Below are positions 37,391 through 50,600 of a stretch of DNA of 64,000 nucleotides, piece after piece (the stretch's first letter is position 1; each line of letters opens with the position of its first letter). Under the pieces are notes generated by a model. It searched no databases, was not told the DNA's origin, and saw only the letters and a program-made list of their open reading frames with translations. The position numbers were made by a program, and so were the translations under genes. The stretch is from Trichinella spiralis (taxonomy: Eukaryota; Nematoda; Enoplea; Trichinellida; Trichinellidae): contig CM012954.1 of the NCBI GenBank assembly GCA_000181795.3, positions 849,557 through 913,556 on the forward strand, given 5' to 3'.

Positions 37391-40300
37391 CTTTTGTTTG
37401 ATGAATGAAGCAAAGCCGGCGGATTAAATGGACAATTGAAATTCAATGGAAGTGAGCAGCAGCGGTGGCAGCATTTTCTGTGTCGTCGATAACGCAAGCA
37501 CGATGAAAAGATTATCTTGTTGTTGCTGATGATTTAGCCTGCCGTTTCAGCAATGCGGATCAAGAAATAGTGACAGCGTACGTGTGGCTCAAAAAAACTC
37601 AAAAAGCCTCAAAACTACTGCTATTCATCTTCTTGGAAAAAAGCTGAAGCTTCATTTCAAAATACATCATCTGGAGTAGGGGTTTTTATAATAATTTTTT
37701 CATCTCTGTGCGCAACATCTGCACACCATCACCACCATCAACATCAGCATCATCGTCGTCGTCGTCGTCGTCGTTGTAGTCGTCCTTGTCCAACGATCAA
37801 ACTCTCAACAATCTCACCTCATTGCACTCGACTCACTTGCTCTTGCTCACAGCCTGCTGGCGGCAAGCTGATTGTGCATGTTGGAGGAAAAATGAAACTC
37901 CTCTAATTTCTTATTTTTATTCCTATTCCAATATATATTCCTCTGTCAAATGCCGGCGTTGCAATTTCAAACTTGCTGCTTATGCTTCTGCTTCGGCTGA
38001 TGCTGCTTCAGACTAGGAAGAGTACGTAGCGCCAGCTGCCGCCTCCTTTCCAACAAATTTGTTGCTTACACTTGCGTTTTGCTTACTTGCTTTCTTCCAA
38101 CTGAGTAGTTATTAATTGATCGACCCACCAGATGACCAGTCTCTGCTATCATTGCTGGATAAAGATTCTCGAATATTATATTTTCTGCATCCTAAAACAT
38201 TTCATTTATTCATTTATTTGTTCGTTTGTTTATTTTTATCAATATCATTTTTATAGAATCAAATTTTATTTTCAACCACTTGATGAGAAAGAAAGAGAGG
38301 AAAGCATTTAACAACAATTCTCACAAAACACAATATAAATGAACGTTTTAAACGAAAATTTCAAAAAAAAAATCACTAATCAAATCTTACTATATATATA
38401 TATATATATATACTAACTCTACTACACACTGCGCAGGCAGGAAATTCAAAGTGAAATGCTGACTTGTAATTTGAAAACTCTGATTGGAAAAGTAAAATTG
38501 ATTATTTATTACATATCTACATCGATATATACATATGTATGTATACTTTTAATGTAATAATTCAAAATTGCTCAAATTATACAAACTATGACTCATGGAA
38601 TAAAAGGCCCAGAAAAAGGAATAAAACGTGTTGAAAATAAAATTATCGATTTCAACGTGCACTTGTTGGATTAATAAAAGTTTGCCAAGGCACGACAATA
38701 ATTCAAATTTACTTTGTTATACAAGGCTATTTCAATGGAAATTAAATTATTTCAATAAATAGACAATGAAAGAAAAAATTATTTTCAAAAATTAGCATCA
38801 TTTGAAAACAATTCATTCTTTTCTATTGTGCTAATACTTTTTAAAATATTGAAACAAAATTTGATTAAATTATTAAAAAGAAAAAACAATTTTTTTCTTC
38901 CAAAGAAAAACCCCCTTAAAAAAAGAATATAAGTAAGTTCCAAAGAGTGATTTTGTGACAAATTTGCAAAGAAAATCCATTCATCTTTATTGCACTTTGT
39001 GTTTCGCCATCAATCGGACCGATTGATCTATCCGTTGGCGTTGAACCTTTTTTCCAGATACTCAATAATTCATAAATAATAAAAATAAATTTAGCATTTT
39101 GGTGTAAAATTTTATTATTGATTTTCATTTGACAATAATCAAAGCCCATTTAATGCTAGATATAAAATATCACCTTTCATTTTAGGAATAACCAAAAAAC
39201 AACGAGAAAACTTGAAATTCATTTCTACATATATATTATACAAATATATTCAAAATGCTATGAATAATTTAAGGTGACATTGGAATTTGAACTTCAAAAA
39301 TAGCATCCATAATTTGCATGGAGCACGTTTGAAATGTTCAGCAATGTCATCTGTCAGTGGTGCTCATAAGATCAAAATCACAAGTTAATGCCCGCATTTT
39401 CTGCTCGACTGTATGTAAATTTTATAATACACTTAGATAAACAATTCACTGAAGTGAACATTTCGATCAGAAATGAAACATTTTCTTCTAATGAGAAAAT
39501 AATTAACAATTCATTTGTTTGTTGCGTCCCTTTGGTTTATTTACTAAAGCAAAACAATTTTTGTCTAACAAATATGCTACGCTGAAGATTGAAGATTAAT
39601 TATAACTGTTTTTTTTAATAACTCTTCAATAACAATAAACCTGAAATAATACACTGCATCATTCAAAGTATATTTTTGCTGTTGTATATTTAAACAAATG
39701 AAATTCATTCATTCGAAAAAAACAATTCAGATTTCCCTTATGAATATCAACAGAGATGGTTAAATAATAATAGTCAAGACTAAATGTACTATTGTAAAGT
39801 AAGTATCGTTTTTTCTGAATAATAAAGAATCTGAAAGAAGAAAATAGAAACCAAAAAAAAATAGATAATTCATTTTTAAAATTGTGTCAAAGTTAGACTG
39901 ACGTTTTAAAAATTATTGATTATTGCTGCAAATGTAAAAATAACAATGTTTATTTGCATGATAAATACCTTTTAGATGATGATCAATACATTTTAGGGCA
40001 TTTTAGCACGTTGGAAGCGTTCATTCACTTTGCAACTATTTCATTTCATCATTTGTAATTTCATCGCTGCATAATTATCTTAGCACAAGAATACTCATAT
40101 TTCGAGAAAGAATAAACAATTCCCTTTTGAAAAACTGTACATATATTTATTTAAATATTCTTATCAGGAATAAATAAATTCACTTTTTATAGTTTAAAAT
40201 AAATATGAATTGTAACAAATTTGACATTAGATGATAAAAAATAATTGCGTCCAAATTTCACAGAAACCAAAATAATATTTCAATCTCATTTCATTCAACT

Positions 40301-41598
40301 AATAAATAAAATATCAAAAAGCCTTATTTCGCTCAGCTTCAACATTCAACTTGCATAGAGTAAGATGGAAATATTACTTCAAAATAATAAATAATTTCAT
40401 CCAACCGTCAATATCTCTTTCTATATAAACACATTTTGTAGAATTTGTAGAATTAATAAAGTGAAATAAATTTCCATTTATTGTTATATTGTTTAAAATT
40501 ATTATTAAAGAAAAAAAATACATATTGGAACTTTGAAAATTTTAAAATTAAATTTTGTTGAATAATTTAAAAACAAATAAATGAATAACAATTAGAACAC
40601 AAATGCAGTTGTATAATAAGTTTGCCAATATAGAAATGTTGGATTGACTGAATAAAAGAAGAGTGAAAATGTTGAAGATGAATATAATAAATGTTCAAAT
40701 GCCAATTTGTGCCAATTGAGGTTGAAATTAAAATTGCCAATATTAAAAGTGTTGCCTATAATAGACGAAGAACCTCCTAGACCACTTGCCAAAACTGAAT
40801 TACCATTGGAAAATGACCATTTCATCAGAAAATATTTTCCATAACCAATTTTATTTTCTTTTTATTGTAATACTTATTCAGAAAATATGGAAAAATTTGA
40901 TTAAAAAAATTAAAAATGCAATCGAAATAAAACTAATAACAAACTACCTGATGATCATTAAAAGTTTCTCACATTGTTGTCAATTTTAAAAACTGAAGAT
41001 AAAATAATCCAAAAAAAACAGAGATGAATTAATCGTTAGACTGTTTTCATTGTTTTTTAAATAAATATGCACAGAAGAATGAAGATTAAAATTTTAATTT
41101 TGGCCAATATAAAATGGAAAGTTTGGTTTTTGAAATCGGATTTTCCATTCGCTTACTGAAGACTAACTGATTGGCTTTAGCTGAACAACAAGCTCTCAAG
41201 TCGCGTCTGTATGTTTGGCTATTGATCGGACAAATTTGTCAGCGTTCAATGGATGCTTGAACTAACCAGTCGACCAGACTAGCCCAATGAGCAGGGCCAT
41301 GAAACACGCCCACCATTTTTGGCATGAAATTGAATTTGCCAATTCCACAGAGCCTGCAATTTGTTCTCAAATAGCTAACAAGCGATCGTTCGTTATTTGG
41401 GAAAAGTGTAGCCGAAAATTAGCAAGCTAAAACACAAGCTCAGCTTTGTTTTCAATTTTAATCCATTAATCGTCGGGCTAATTCTTTTCCCATCGAAACA
41501 GATATGCAATCACTGGCAGGTGTGCTCAAATGCGTAGTATCAATTTCATTTCCTACACTATTCTATCATTAAATTTACGAATAATTTAGAAAGCGCGG
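37391..41598. other. Intergenic / upstream region of SLO-1 copy B
   Basis: The first 650 bp are GC-richer with triplet repeats (TCG at 37753-37773) and probably hold the copy B promoter and noncoding first exon. The rest is AT-rich with a (TA)n run at about 38392-38412. A second GC-richer patch at about 41150-41420 lies just upstream of the coiled-coil gene and may be its promoter. No protein-coding exon was found. Confidence 0.45.
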
Positions 41599-44031
41599 AT
41601 GAAAAACACGAACACCAAGACATCGTCGACAAACAACGTGTAACCTTAGAATATGACTAGCCAGCCCCAAAGATTTTCAGTTTTTTTTCTGTGGTTTTTC
41701 AGAAAAACAACCCCATCGACGAGTGTACTGTAATCAATGGTCAATTGATGGATCAAATCAAACAGCTCGAAGTTGCTTTGGTGAAGTCGAACGCCACAAT
41801 TGCAAATTTGAAACAACAACGGGATCGTATGAAAGCGAAAGTTCGATTATAGATTTTTTTGAAAATAATTCATCGCATTTATGAGAATAATATTTCAGAC
41901 AAGAATGCTGAAAGTGAAATTGGAAAAATATGCCAACTGGTCGATAAAACAATCGACCGAGTCTGCGGAAATTCAAACAATTCCTGCGGACCGTTGTCGT
42001 ATAGAATTACCAAAAATGGCAGTTTTGAAGAAATTGAAAACGTGCAAAAGTGGAATTCTATCACTGGGTGACGTCAGTTTACTGGGAGTGAGTTTACGTC
42101 TGCTGATAAAACTGATAAAATTACTGTTTTATTTTAATTTTTTTTTTGCATAACTGAAAATTTCACTTACAATTTTTCCTTTCTTCTTTGGACGGATGCA
42201 GTTGAATTGTAGGTAAGAAGTCGAACAGTGGCCGAGCATTTGACTGAAGAACTTCGAAATGCGGCAGATTTTATTCATCGAAATCAAACAACACCATCCG
42301 AAAGGGAAATTTCTTTACAAGTATGAAAGGACAAAATTATGTCGAATTATCTTCATAATTAATTACAAATTGAATTTATTCCATTTGTAAAGTTGAAGTT
42401 TAAAACCACGGATGTGCCACTAACAGTAGAATAGTTCAGTTTCAATTTGGCATATTGTTACTGTAAACAGTACATTAACTGTCAGGTAATTCGTATAGTT
42501 GAATTTTTTCTGAAGTCACAAATTTACCCTTTTACAAAACTGGTTTTTCTAGGCGAACTTCAATTCTTCAAACAGTTCTACTTTTCCAACGCCTACCAAC
42601 GCGCTGTAATTGAATTTCAAAAATTTGCATAAACATACTTTCAGAAAAAAAATGTTTCATTAGTATAAAACAAAATATTGTACTTTTCAATAATTTGTAC
42701 GAGATATTTTGTCGATAATAATTCTATTGCAATGTGGAATTTTTTGTTATGATACTGTAAATTTGTTGAAAAGAAACCATAATTAGTTTTTGAATTCAAA
42801 TTTAAAATTTCATTAAAAAAACACTGTTATTTATATTTCTAGCAAAAATTGGAAAAAATGGAAGTTATTTATCAGCAGTTGAACAATAAAGTTGATTATT
42901 TGGAAACTGTTGGAAATAGAATTCGAAAAACGAGCGATAATTTGTGGTCGACATGCCAACAACTTTGGTGTAATCAAGAAATTTTAATGAAAGCTCTATC
43001 ATTGGATGATGAAGCATTGGAATTGGCAGGTTCGATTTGGCCCGCGTTACCTGAAAATTTATCCATAATGCAAGTAGCGGAAAATTTTCGCAAATTGAAT
43101 ACAACAAATTCACACAACGACGAGTAAGGTGGAAATTTGTCCTCATCTCTTCTTGCATATTAAAGTTTGTTTTTTCTAGAAAATTCAACAGTTCTACATT
43201 TGCTGAAGTGGATATATTATCAATTAAGCAACGTGTATCGGATTTGTTGAAACAGAGAGAAAAGATTGTTTCTTGTCTTGTAGCGATGGATTACATTGAA
43301 GAACCGTTGAACAGTGCTATTTCAACTGAAGGTTGTATCAGTATAATTGAAGAACAACTTGCCCTTGAAAATATTGTCTTAACCGAGGAATTGTTCAATT
43401 ACAAAGTATTACGCATTTTAATTGTACATGTATGAAATATTTTTTATTTAAATAATTGTAGGAAGAAATTTTAAAACTGAAACAAAAAGTGAATCATCTC
43501 GACAGTACGATTTTGACATTGCGCCGAGGTGTTGAGAGCAGTGACAAAGAGTTGAAAATTTATCGTGATCTGTGCTATCAGCTAGAAAATGAAATGGCAC
43601 TTTTCCAACAGGTGAATTGAAATATATATAATCGTCTGGATAAAAGTGATACTGTTTTGATTAAAATTAAAATATCATTTATTTAGAATCCACACTGCGT
43701 TCCAACTGAACAAGATTTGTTCAACCTAATTCTGCAGATCAATCAAGCACTGTCCGAATGTAAAAATATAACATGCCAGCTTGGAAATGAACGTTCTGAA
43801 CTGCTGAAACAGAACCTGGACCTCATTGATCAATTATCTCAGGCAAAAATGACCATAATTTCTTCAAGACAACGAGCAATCAAGAAACACAAAAAACATT
43901 TAGCAATATTTCAAAATATTATTAAAAAATTGACTGAAAAATTTCAAATTCAAATCAATGAAATTCCTTTGAATGGAAATGAATGCAACAACAGTGATGA
44001 CGATTCAAATACGTATGCTTCATTGGAATGA
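41599..44031 (+). CDS. Coiled-coil protein of unknown family
   Basis: Eight exons join in phase to 491 residues: 41599-41637, 41703-41840, 41899-42087, 42213-42320, 42843-43123, 43180-43405, 43462-43611, 43687-44031. I do not recognise the family. The N-terminus is a polar Asn/Thr/Ser leader (MKNTNTKTSSTNN). A first coiled coil follows (GQLMDQIKQLEVALVKSNAT onward), then a middle region with several helices. A second long coiled coil spans the KEEILKLKQKVNHLDSTI to ENEMALFQQ segment and continues through LSECKNITCQLGNERSELL. The C-terminus is basic then acidic (KKHKKH, then SDDDSNTYASLE). No catalytic motif, membrane segment or signal peptide is visible. A centrosomal, kinetochore or vesicle-tether scaffold would fit the layout, but that is a guess. 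The exon 1 start and the weak GTTCGA donor after exon 2 are the least certain parts. AATAAA at 44083-44088. Confidence 0.75.
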
Positions 44032-44261
44032 CTGTGGTTTGTATTGTTGTCAAGGTGTAAAATTAATTAGGCTACTTTTTGAAATAAAAACGCTTCAATT
44101 TGAATAAAACAATTCGTTTTATTACAACGTTCAGCGGATAATTTTGTATCCAAAGTGTGCAAGAATGGAAAGTCAGTTTACAATTTACAGTACACGTCAT
44201 GAAATGGTAATAATAATAAAGTAATGGTTACTCCAAAAGCAATGTTTGTCATTTATTTGTC

Positions 44262-44987
44262 TCAATAAAGATGATGAACATTGTTGGAGCGGGGTTTTTT
44301 GATTTTGTCCAAATTTTTCACAATCAAATCGTGTATAGCGCCGTAATGGTTTCGAACCTCGATCAGCGACATGCGCAAATTGATAAACTGCCTCTTGTCC
44401 AGATCGATCAACAACTGTCGGTAGTCTTCAATGTACGGATGCTTCCTCATCTTGTATGCCATTTTCGCACGACTCTCCAAGTAGGATACGATAACGCTGA
44501 GACAAGTGGTCGCACCATTTTCCACTTCTTCCACTTCGGCCAAAACGTCCTCTTGGATCGAGACGCCGAAATTGTTTCCGTCTTCAATTTTTGGAATCAG
44601 AAACAATATCCACATTTTCACACGATTCGCTTCTTCCATCAGGTTGGTGATAATCGGATATAGAATTTGCGTCATCTCCATCAAGGCTTTGTTGGTCGAT
44701 ACAGCAGCATCCGACGACAATTGATTGTCGGTCGGTTCGAGTTTCATACGCTTCGTCGGCAGCACTGTTCTTTCGTCGCTGGTGTCGTCCTGTTGTTGCT
44801 GTTCTTCATCCAGTGTCGTCTGAGAAGCAGCTTTATCACCGCATATGAAAGCTATACGTCGGGTGTTGAATTTTTCACCGTTGATCAGAGCGTTGATTTC
44901 GTCGACGCGTTGGGGAAATTCGTTCAACACCATGCTTTCGGTGTTGAGAAGCAAATCCTCTTTCCACTTTGTCATTCGTTCGCTCAT
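44262..44987 (-). CDS. PSME3: Proteasome activator complex subunit 3 (PA28-gamma / REG-gamma)
   Basis: A single coding exon of 241 residues. PA28-gamma forms a nuclear heptameric ring that caps the 20S proteasome and promotes ATP- and ubiquitin-independent degradation. The C-terminal half is decisive: VKMWILFLIPKIEDGNNFGV, SIQEDVLAEVEEVE, RKHPYIEDYRQLLIDLD, and the C-terminus KKPRSNNVHHLY, matching the family's RPRSSN...LY tail that docks into the 20S alpha-ring. The middle linker (residues about 55-95) is Gln/Asp-rich and holds TKRMKLE, like the nuclear signal of the vertebrate protein. An in-frame stretch continues upstream to a splice acceptor at about 45013, so the exon begins in the 5' UTR. 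I chose the ATG at 44987, which aligns with the family's N-terminal helix. A minus-strand AATAAA (44252-44257) lies only 4 bases past the stop, implying a very short 3' UTR. Confidence 0.95.
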   Translation of the reverse strand: MSERMTKWKEDLLLNTESMVLNEFPQRVDEINALINGEKFNTRRIAFICGDKAASQTTLDEEQQQQDDTSDERTVLPTKRMKLEPTDNQLSSDAAVSTNKALMEMTQILYPIITNLMEEANRVKMWILFLIPKIEDGNNFGVSIQEDVLAEVEEVENGATTCLSVIVSYLESRAKMAYKMRKHPYIEDYRQLLIDLDKRQFINLRMSLIEVRNHYGAIHDLIVKNLDKIKKPRSNNVHHLY

Positions 44988-45618
44988 CTCACTTTGTTGC
45001 ACACCTTCGGCCTACAGAACGGCGGATCACTGATGAAATGGCTCAAAATTACCTGTAGCCAACTTTTAGAAGAAAGCAAGAGCAAATTTCAATCCACACA
45101 ACTATGAAAAATTCGAATGCAATTTCACAAAACACAATAATGACTACAAATCAACATGTCATTCGAATGACAAGTTCAAAAAATTACATCTCATTTCAAA
45201 ATTATTCAAAAATTAAAACCTCTGCGTTCAATTGAAAATAATATTCAATGACCGAACAATCCCTGTTGAGGTGCTGGAAAAATTTCACTCACATTTTCTA
45301 CCTAATTCAAGTCACATTTCAATTTTGAAATTTACAATTTTTTTAAGTCCTACTTTAAAAACAAATTAAACTGTAATGTTGAATTCCATTGAAATCAGAT
45401 TCGCAAGTTTGAATTCATTTCAATGATCATTTCTGCTGTTTCATTTTCGTTTGTTTTCTTTTCAAGTAAAATAGATTTGACGTTGCGATTTGACGCAATC
45501 TATTTATCACCATGAAACCTGAATATTGTTAAACGATAGTCAGCTCACTTTCACAGTAATTTATCGGTTTAGTTCACTTTGGTTATTTGACTTTTACTAA
45601 TCAATTTTTACCGGCACC
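44988..45618. promoter_or_regulatory. Divergent promoter region, PSME3 and DCP1
   Basis: The 631 bp between two divergently transcribed starts. A candidate untranslated exon of PSME3 ends at a GTAATTTT donor near 45052 on the minus strand. The rest is AT-rich with repeated AATTTCAA-type words and no TATA box that I would call. Bidirectional promoter activity is inferred from arrangement only. Confidence 0.4.
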
Positions 45619-47422
45619 ATGGATTTTAACACGTCGACTTTACGCATGTTTGACAAAAATATCGAAGAAATAACAGACTTGGCGCCAAACGTGGTTTTAT
45701 ACATATATAATCCAAAGGTGTCACGATGGGTGAGTGAAAATAGGAAAAATTGATAAAATAAATTGAATATTTTCTTTTTTACTTTTCAGACAAAGTCCGA
45801 CATAGAAGGAACATTGTTCATATGTAGACGGTAATTTCTTTTTTCACTTTTTTACTTATTAATTTCCATTGCTAACTGCTGTTCATATTATGTTTGAAAT
45901 TTCAGTTCGGTCAAGCCTTATTACTGCATCGTGTTGCTTAATCGTGTTCATCGGAGAAATTTAATGGAAGCAATCGATCACAGCTTACAAGTTGTTGAGA
46001 AGGATGAGTTTCTTCTGTATAAAACTGATGGAGGTATAATTGTTCTGTAGCAATGTTTTCTCTTTCGCCACTTTCAGTTCATTAAGGTATTATTGGTGGC
46101 TTGTGGTTTTACCAAAGTTCTGTGCGCAAAGCTGTTTATGAACGTTTGGGCAAGTGAGTATTATTGTTTTTTTTATTGATTTCAAATTCCTATAGATGAA
46201 AAACCAGTTTCACGTAGATTAAATTCATTATTATGCAAATATTTATTTCATTTGCAGTTTAAGTAGGTTGATTTATTTACTGAGGTACAGTAAAATGTAA
46301 ATTAAGTACTTCGGACGTTGAGTACTGTCTGGGCAATTGAAAAGTATCACTTGGGTTGATTTTGTTGTGAAGACATTATTTGGGAAAAATTTTTTTTCCA
46401 CAATTCATATAACCTACTGACACAGCTGTTACAATGTGCATATTATGGTCGCCTGATTGAAATTAGTTGTTTTCAGTTTGATAAGGCAACATAAAAGAGA
46501 ATTGGGCTTACCCGAAGAGCCCGAAGAAGTGGATTTCCCAGTAGTAGCTGAGAAGAAGAAAGAGATATCCATAGTTGAAGCTCTGATGAGAGCGCGAAGC
46601 AAGGATGAGTTTGATAAAGTGCACAATTGAACAGTGATTATTTTTTTTGGCATAGAATTCTCTCAACTTTTTATTTCAAGTTGTATGGTCGTGAATCCGC
46701 CTCTTCCGGTGGAACATCATCGTCGAGCAGTGCAATTAACGGTGAAATACGAGTCGAATCAACGAGGAAAAGTCGTTCAGAAGCAGCAGTTCAGGTGAAA
46801 CATAGAAAAGAGGAATCGACTAGAGAACCCAAAACATCCCACAGATGCAGAGGTACGAGCAATAATGTGGAAAATATGATCACAAGTGTAAAATAATGCC
46901 AGGTGAACCCATAATGTCAGCAACAACAACAACAACGACAGGAAATGAAGGCGTCGTATATGTGAAACATGGAAAAATGAAAAGCGATCATCGACGGGAA
47001 GGACGCTCTAAACAAGAAGACTCTTCCCCTGGAGTTGGTCACTTTTTTGATGTGAGCAACATGAAATCTGCAATACAAGCATTGGAAGATGAAAATGTTG
47101 ACGTAATAAACGTGATTTTTTGCCGTTTGTTAATTTCACGTATTTTTTTTATCTAGTTTGAAATGAAAGATTCGGATAGGATGAAATCGGCGAAACAGCA
47201 AGCAGTTTGCGATATGTTTTGGATGTCACAAGGAATTGCTCGACAGCAATTTCAAGAAGCATTGCTAGAATTAATTCAAGTATCTTTATTAATTATGTAA
47301 TACAGATTTGTCGATTTTTATAGTAATTTTGTCTTTTTCAGTCTGACCATGATTTCGTGGATCGAATTTTTAAAGCATACTGTAAGAAGATGATCAGTTA
47401 CAGCAAGGAAAACGCTGCATAA
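45619..47422 (+). CDS. DCP1: mRNA-decapping enzyme subunit 1
   Basis: Nine exons join in phase to 354 residues: 45619-45729, 45790-45830, 45906-46033, 46087-46153, 46477-46618, 46681-46852, 46903-47102, 47157-47279, 47342-47422. DCP1 is the cofactor of the DCP2 decapping enzyme in cytoplasmic P-bodies. The N-terminal EVH1 domain is clear: LAPNVVLYIYNPKVSRW, TKSDIEGTLFICRR, KPYYCIVLLNR and a GLWFYQ turn. A basic, serine-rich, probably disordered middle contains an (ACA)n-coded Thr run at 46919-46939. The C-terminal QQFQEALLELIQSDHDFVDR segment matches the DCP1 trimerisation domain. The ATG sits in CACCATGG, a good start context. AATAAA at 47610-47615 places the mRNA 3' end against the convergent kinase gene. 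Confidence is high from both conserved ends; the middle exon boundaries are supported by phase only. Confidence 0.92.
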
Positions 47423-47665
47423 ATGTCTACGTATGGTTATTTTTGTGCACCCAGTTTGGAATATATTATTATTATTGATGTAATGAAGGTTTTCTTTTTT
47501 TTATCAATGTAATAGCACCGCATTCTTGTTGGACTGGTTAAGCAGGTTTATCATAAGAGCATCGTATCATTACGAAGTTGAGTTTTATTTGTTTTCGTAG
47601 ACAATTTATAATAAAGCCATATTTAAAAAAATTACATTTATTTGAAAAAAAAAACATTTAAAAAT

Positions 47666-50600
47666 CTACAAGCGATAGACATCATCGCCTTGAAAGCTAC
47701 TATTAACGAAAGCTGAACCAACTTTGCTAGTTGTAATTGCAGCAGGCTTTACATCATTCGCCGAATAGAGCCGTCCTGAAGGTACGTCATGGTCAGGACG
47801 GTGAGGTCGCCTGAATGGGCTGCTTGTAGAAGATGCAGTTTTGTCAAAAGGAGCGTTCATGAAAACATCATTAACTTCAGTGTTAAAAATCGTCGGACTG
47901 AAATGTTTCGTGCTGTTGTAAAAGGTCAACTGTGTTGCAGCCATTTCCGCAAGCTCCCCATCATCATCATCGTCGGCCAAAAGTGGCACTTGTCCTGAAG
48001 TCTAATAGCAGAAGTTTTAAATGAAGCTGAACTGTTTGTTCAAAATATTGGATAATATTTTTAAATGCCAACGTGTAAAAATCACTGAGCTAGGCTAGCT
48101 GTGCTGGCAAATTTTATTACCTCTTGTTCAGGATCTGACGGCAAGTTGTGCTCGTCGTCAATGTCTCGGTCGTCGTCAGATTGTGCTGTTGGTGAAGCAT
48201 CGTCCAGTTCTGCCGAACTGTTTGTCATACGGCTGGCGCTACTGCTGCTACGGTTGTTCCGCATTCGTTCTTGCAAATCAGAAGCTGAACCGACGGAATC
48301 AATCTCTTCAGTTGTCGTATTAGTAGATTTGGGAAAATTTTTCGAAAATATTGTATCACTTTCTTCGGTGTCCACCAGTTTCGTATAATGGCCTGCATGG
48401 AAACGACGCTGACACCGATTAGACGACGGTCTACCGTAATCATCTATCGACAAACAAATTAATGCAAATTAAAAAAAACTATAATTGATCAAATTCTGTA
48501 AATTGATTTTTCATTCAGTAATAATTAATTTAAAAAGTACAAATCTATTCTATCAGTCGTATTATGTTTATTATTGGTAAGTTTTTTTTGTTACTGCTAA
48601 ATTCACTTACAAGATTGAAATTCAATCGGAGCTCCTCTGAAAGGATCACTGTCGTCAATTTCCGTTGTCAAATTTTCACTTCTCACATTTGAAATGTCTA
48701 CAAATATATATATTTGAAATGTCTACATATATATAAGAATACAAAACGACGCATACAGTGTTGTAATGTTATATTATTAATTAATCTTACTGCTAAGCGA
48801 GCCTTGGCGACGTCGAGGAAGCTCGTCAAACCGATGACCAAAACAAGCGTCGTCAATATCGAATGGATTGCGCGTATCACACACTTGACGTTCTGATCGA
48901 TATGGCCTGTTAAGTAAATGTATAAATAAATAAATAATTGATCGATTAAATTCGAATAATATTCAAAAATTGAAAGAAACTTACCGAAAAGCGGACAAAT
49001 GATTCGATTCGCCTCCACATCCGACGAAAGGGTCGCTAGTGTTGCGACGATGACCACTTTCGCCGGCGCTTCTGAGCGGTACAGTATTTTCCCTGCTTCG
49101 TTCGGCGGCAGGTGTACTGTTATTGTTATTGTTATTATTATTTGCATATTGAACAACAGACTGCACTGGCAAATCGTCGTCACTGCTTTGGCTGTGCTTT
49201 TCTGAAAGAAAAAAGAAAAACAATTTCTTTGATTTCACAAATTAATCCAACCATTTAAAATCGCCAACCTTGCGACTGACAAACCGACGGATTACACTCC
49301 ACAAATACACTTTTCTTCATTGGGATATCCTGAAAATCAAATTTGAAAAGCCCCCTTGACAAACAAAAACAAAAAAAAACAAATTGAACTTTTGTCGCGG
49401 CTTTTTTCCAAGGACTCTTCGATTCCACCAGCAGTGTAATCGACGGCGACGGAATCTGAGCTGGCTTGGGTCGCTGACGGGGTGTTACCGTAGTGCTGGA
49501 CGTCGACACGTCCGACTGGTGTAAATTTGTTGTTCCACAAATTTGAGCAGAATTAAATCTTAAACGGAAAAAAGTTAAAAACAATCAAAATAATTGTAAT
49601 ATTTCAAATTTGTATATGTATATGTACATCGTCAACGGTTCACCATTGTTTGCTGTTGCTTCGGCGGCTCGTCTTTGCTGTCCTTTGTTCAATGCGGCCA
49701 CAGCGTGCGCAAAGTCTGGTACAGCGACATTCTGATTAACAATAAATTAATAAATTAACCATTAAATTATGTAAAATTGAAATCAAAATAATTACGTTCA
49801 AATTTTTGACCGGGCATTCACGTCCAATCAACTGAAAGAGCAACCAGCACACTTGAAAAATATCTGGTCTCAAATTGCAGTCGGGTTCCAACATGTAAGC
49901 TTCAAAAAATAAAAAACGTGAGATACACAAGAAACAACTACTATTTCATCATTTGAGGATTTAAAAATGAAAATATACCATACCAATCAGGGCTTGAATT
50001 TCGATCGAATAGACGGGTTCGGATGGAAAACTGAAACTGGCGTTTTGTATGGCAAAAGCGCTTTCGTTGAACGGCAACGAAAAATAGCACAACTTGTACA
50101 ACATCACACCCAAAGCCTAAATTATTAACCAAAAGCAGCATCATTAGCAAAATGTGAAGTGAATACAACCGATATGGACATATATAACCTGAATACCCAT
50201 ATATCAGCTTTGGTGGTGATTGGCTGACTTGAATACAAGTCAACCATCTCAGGCGAGCGATAAGATAATGTCGTGAAGCGGGTGATCTCCTCTTCGACTA
50301 CATTGTACGGATGAGTTGATAGGGATAAAACGCGCGTTGTTGCACTGCCGAAATCGCACAGTGCACAATTGCCATCGTCGTCCAACAGCAAATTTTCCAC
50401 TTTCAAATCTCGATGAATCACTGGCGACTGACACTGGTGCAACCGAGCCACAGCACAACAAGCCGACGAAAATATGTGCAAAATTTCGCTGAAAACAACA
50501 ATACCTTATCCAAGTGTAAAATTAAAGTACGACTGTCACATTTGAACTTCACAATTAAATGTACTGTACTTTAAGACGTTACATTCTTTTCCACTGTAAA

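Noticed and set aside
44271-45107. Several long plus-strand ORFs
   Set aside because: They are antisense shadows of the PSME3 coding exon, which has an unmistakable family match.
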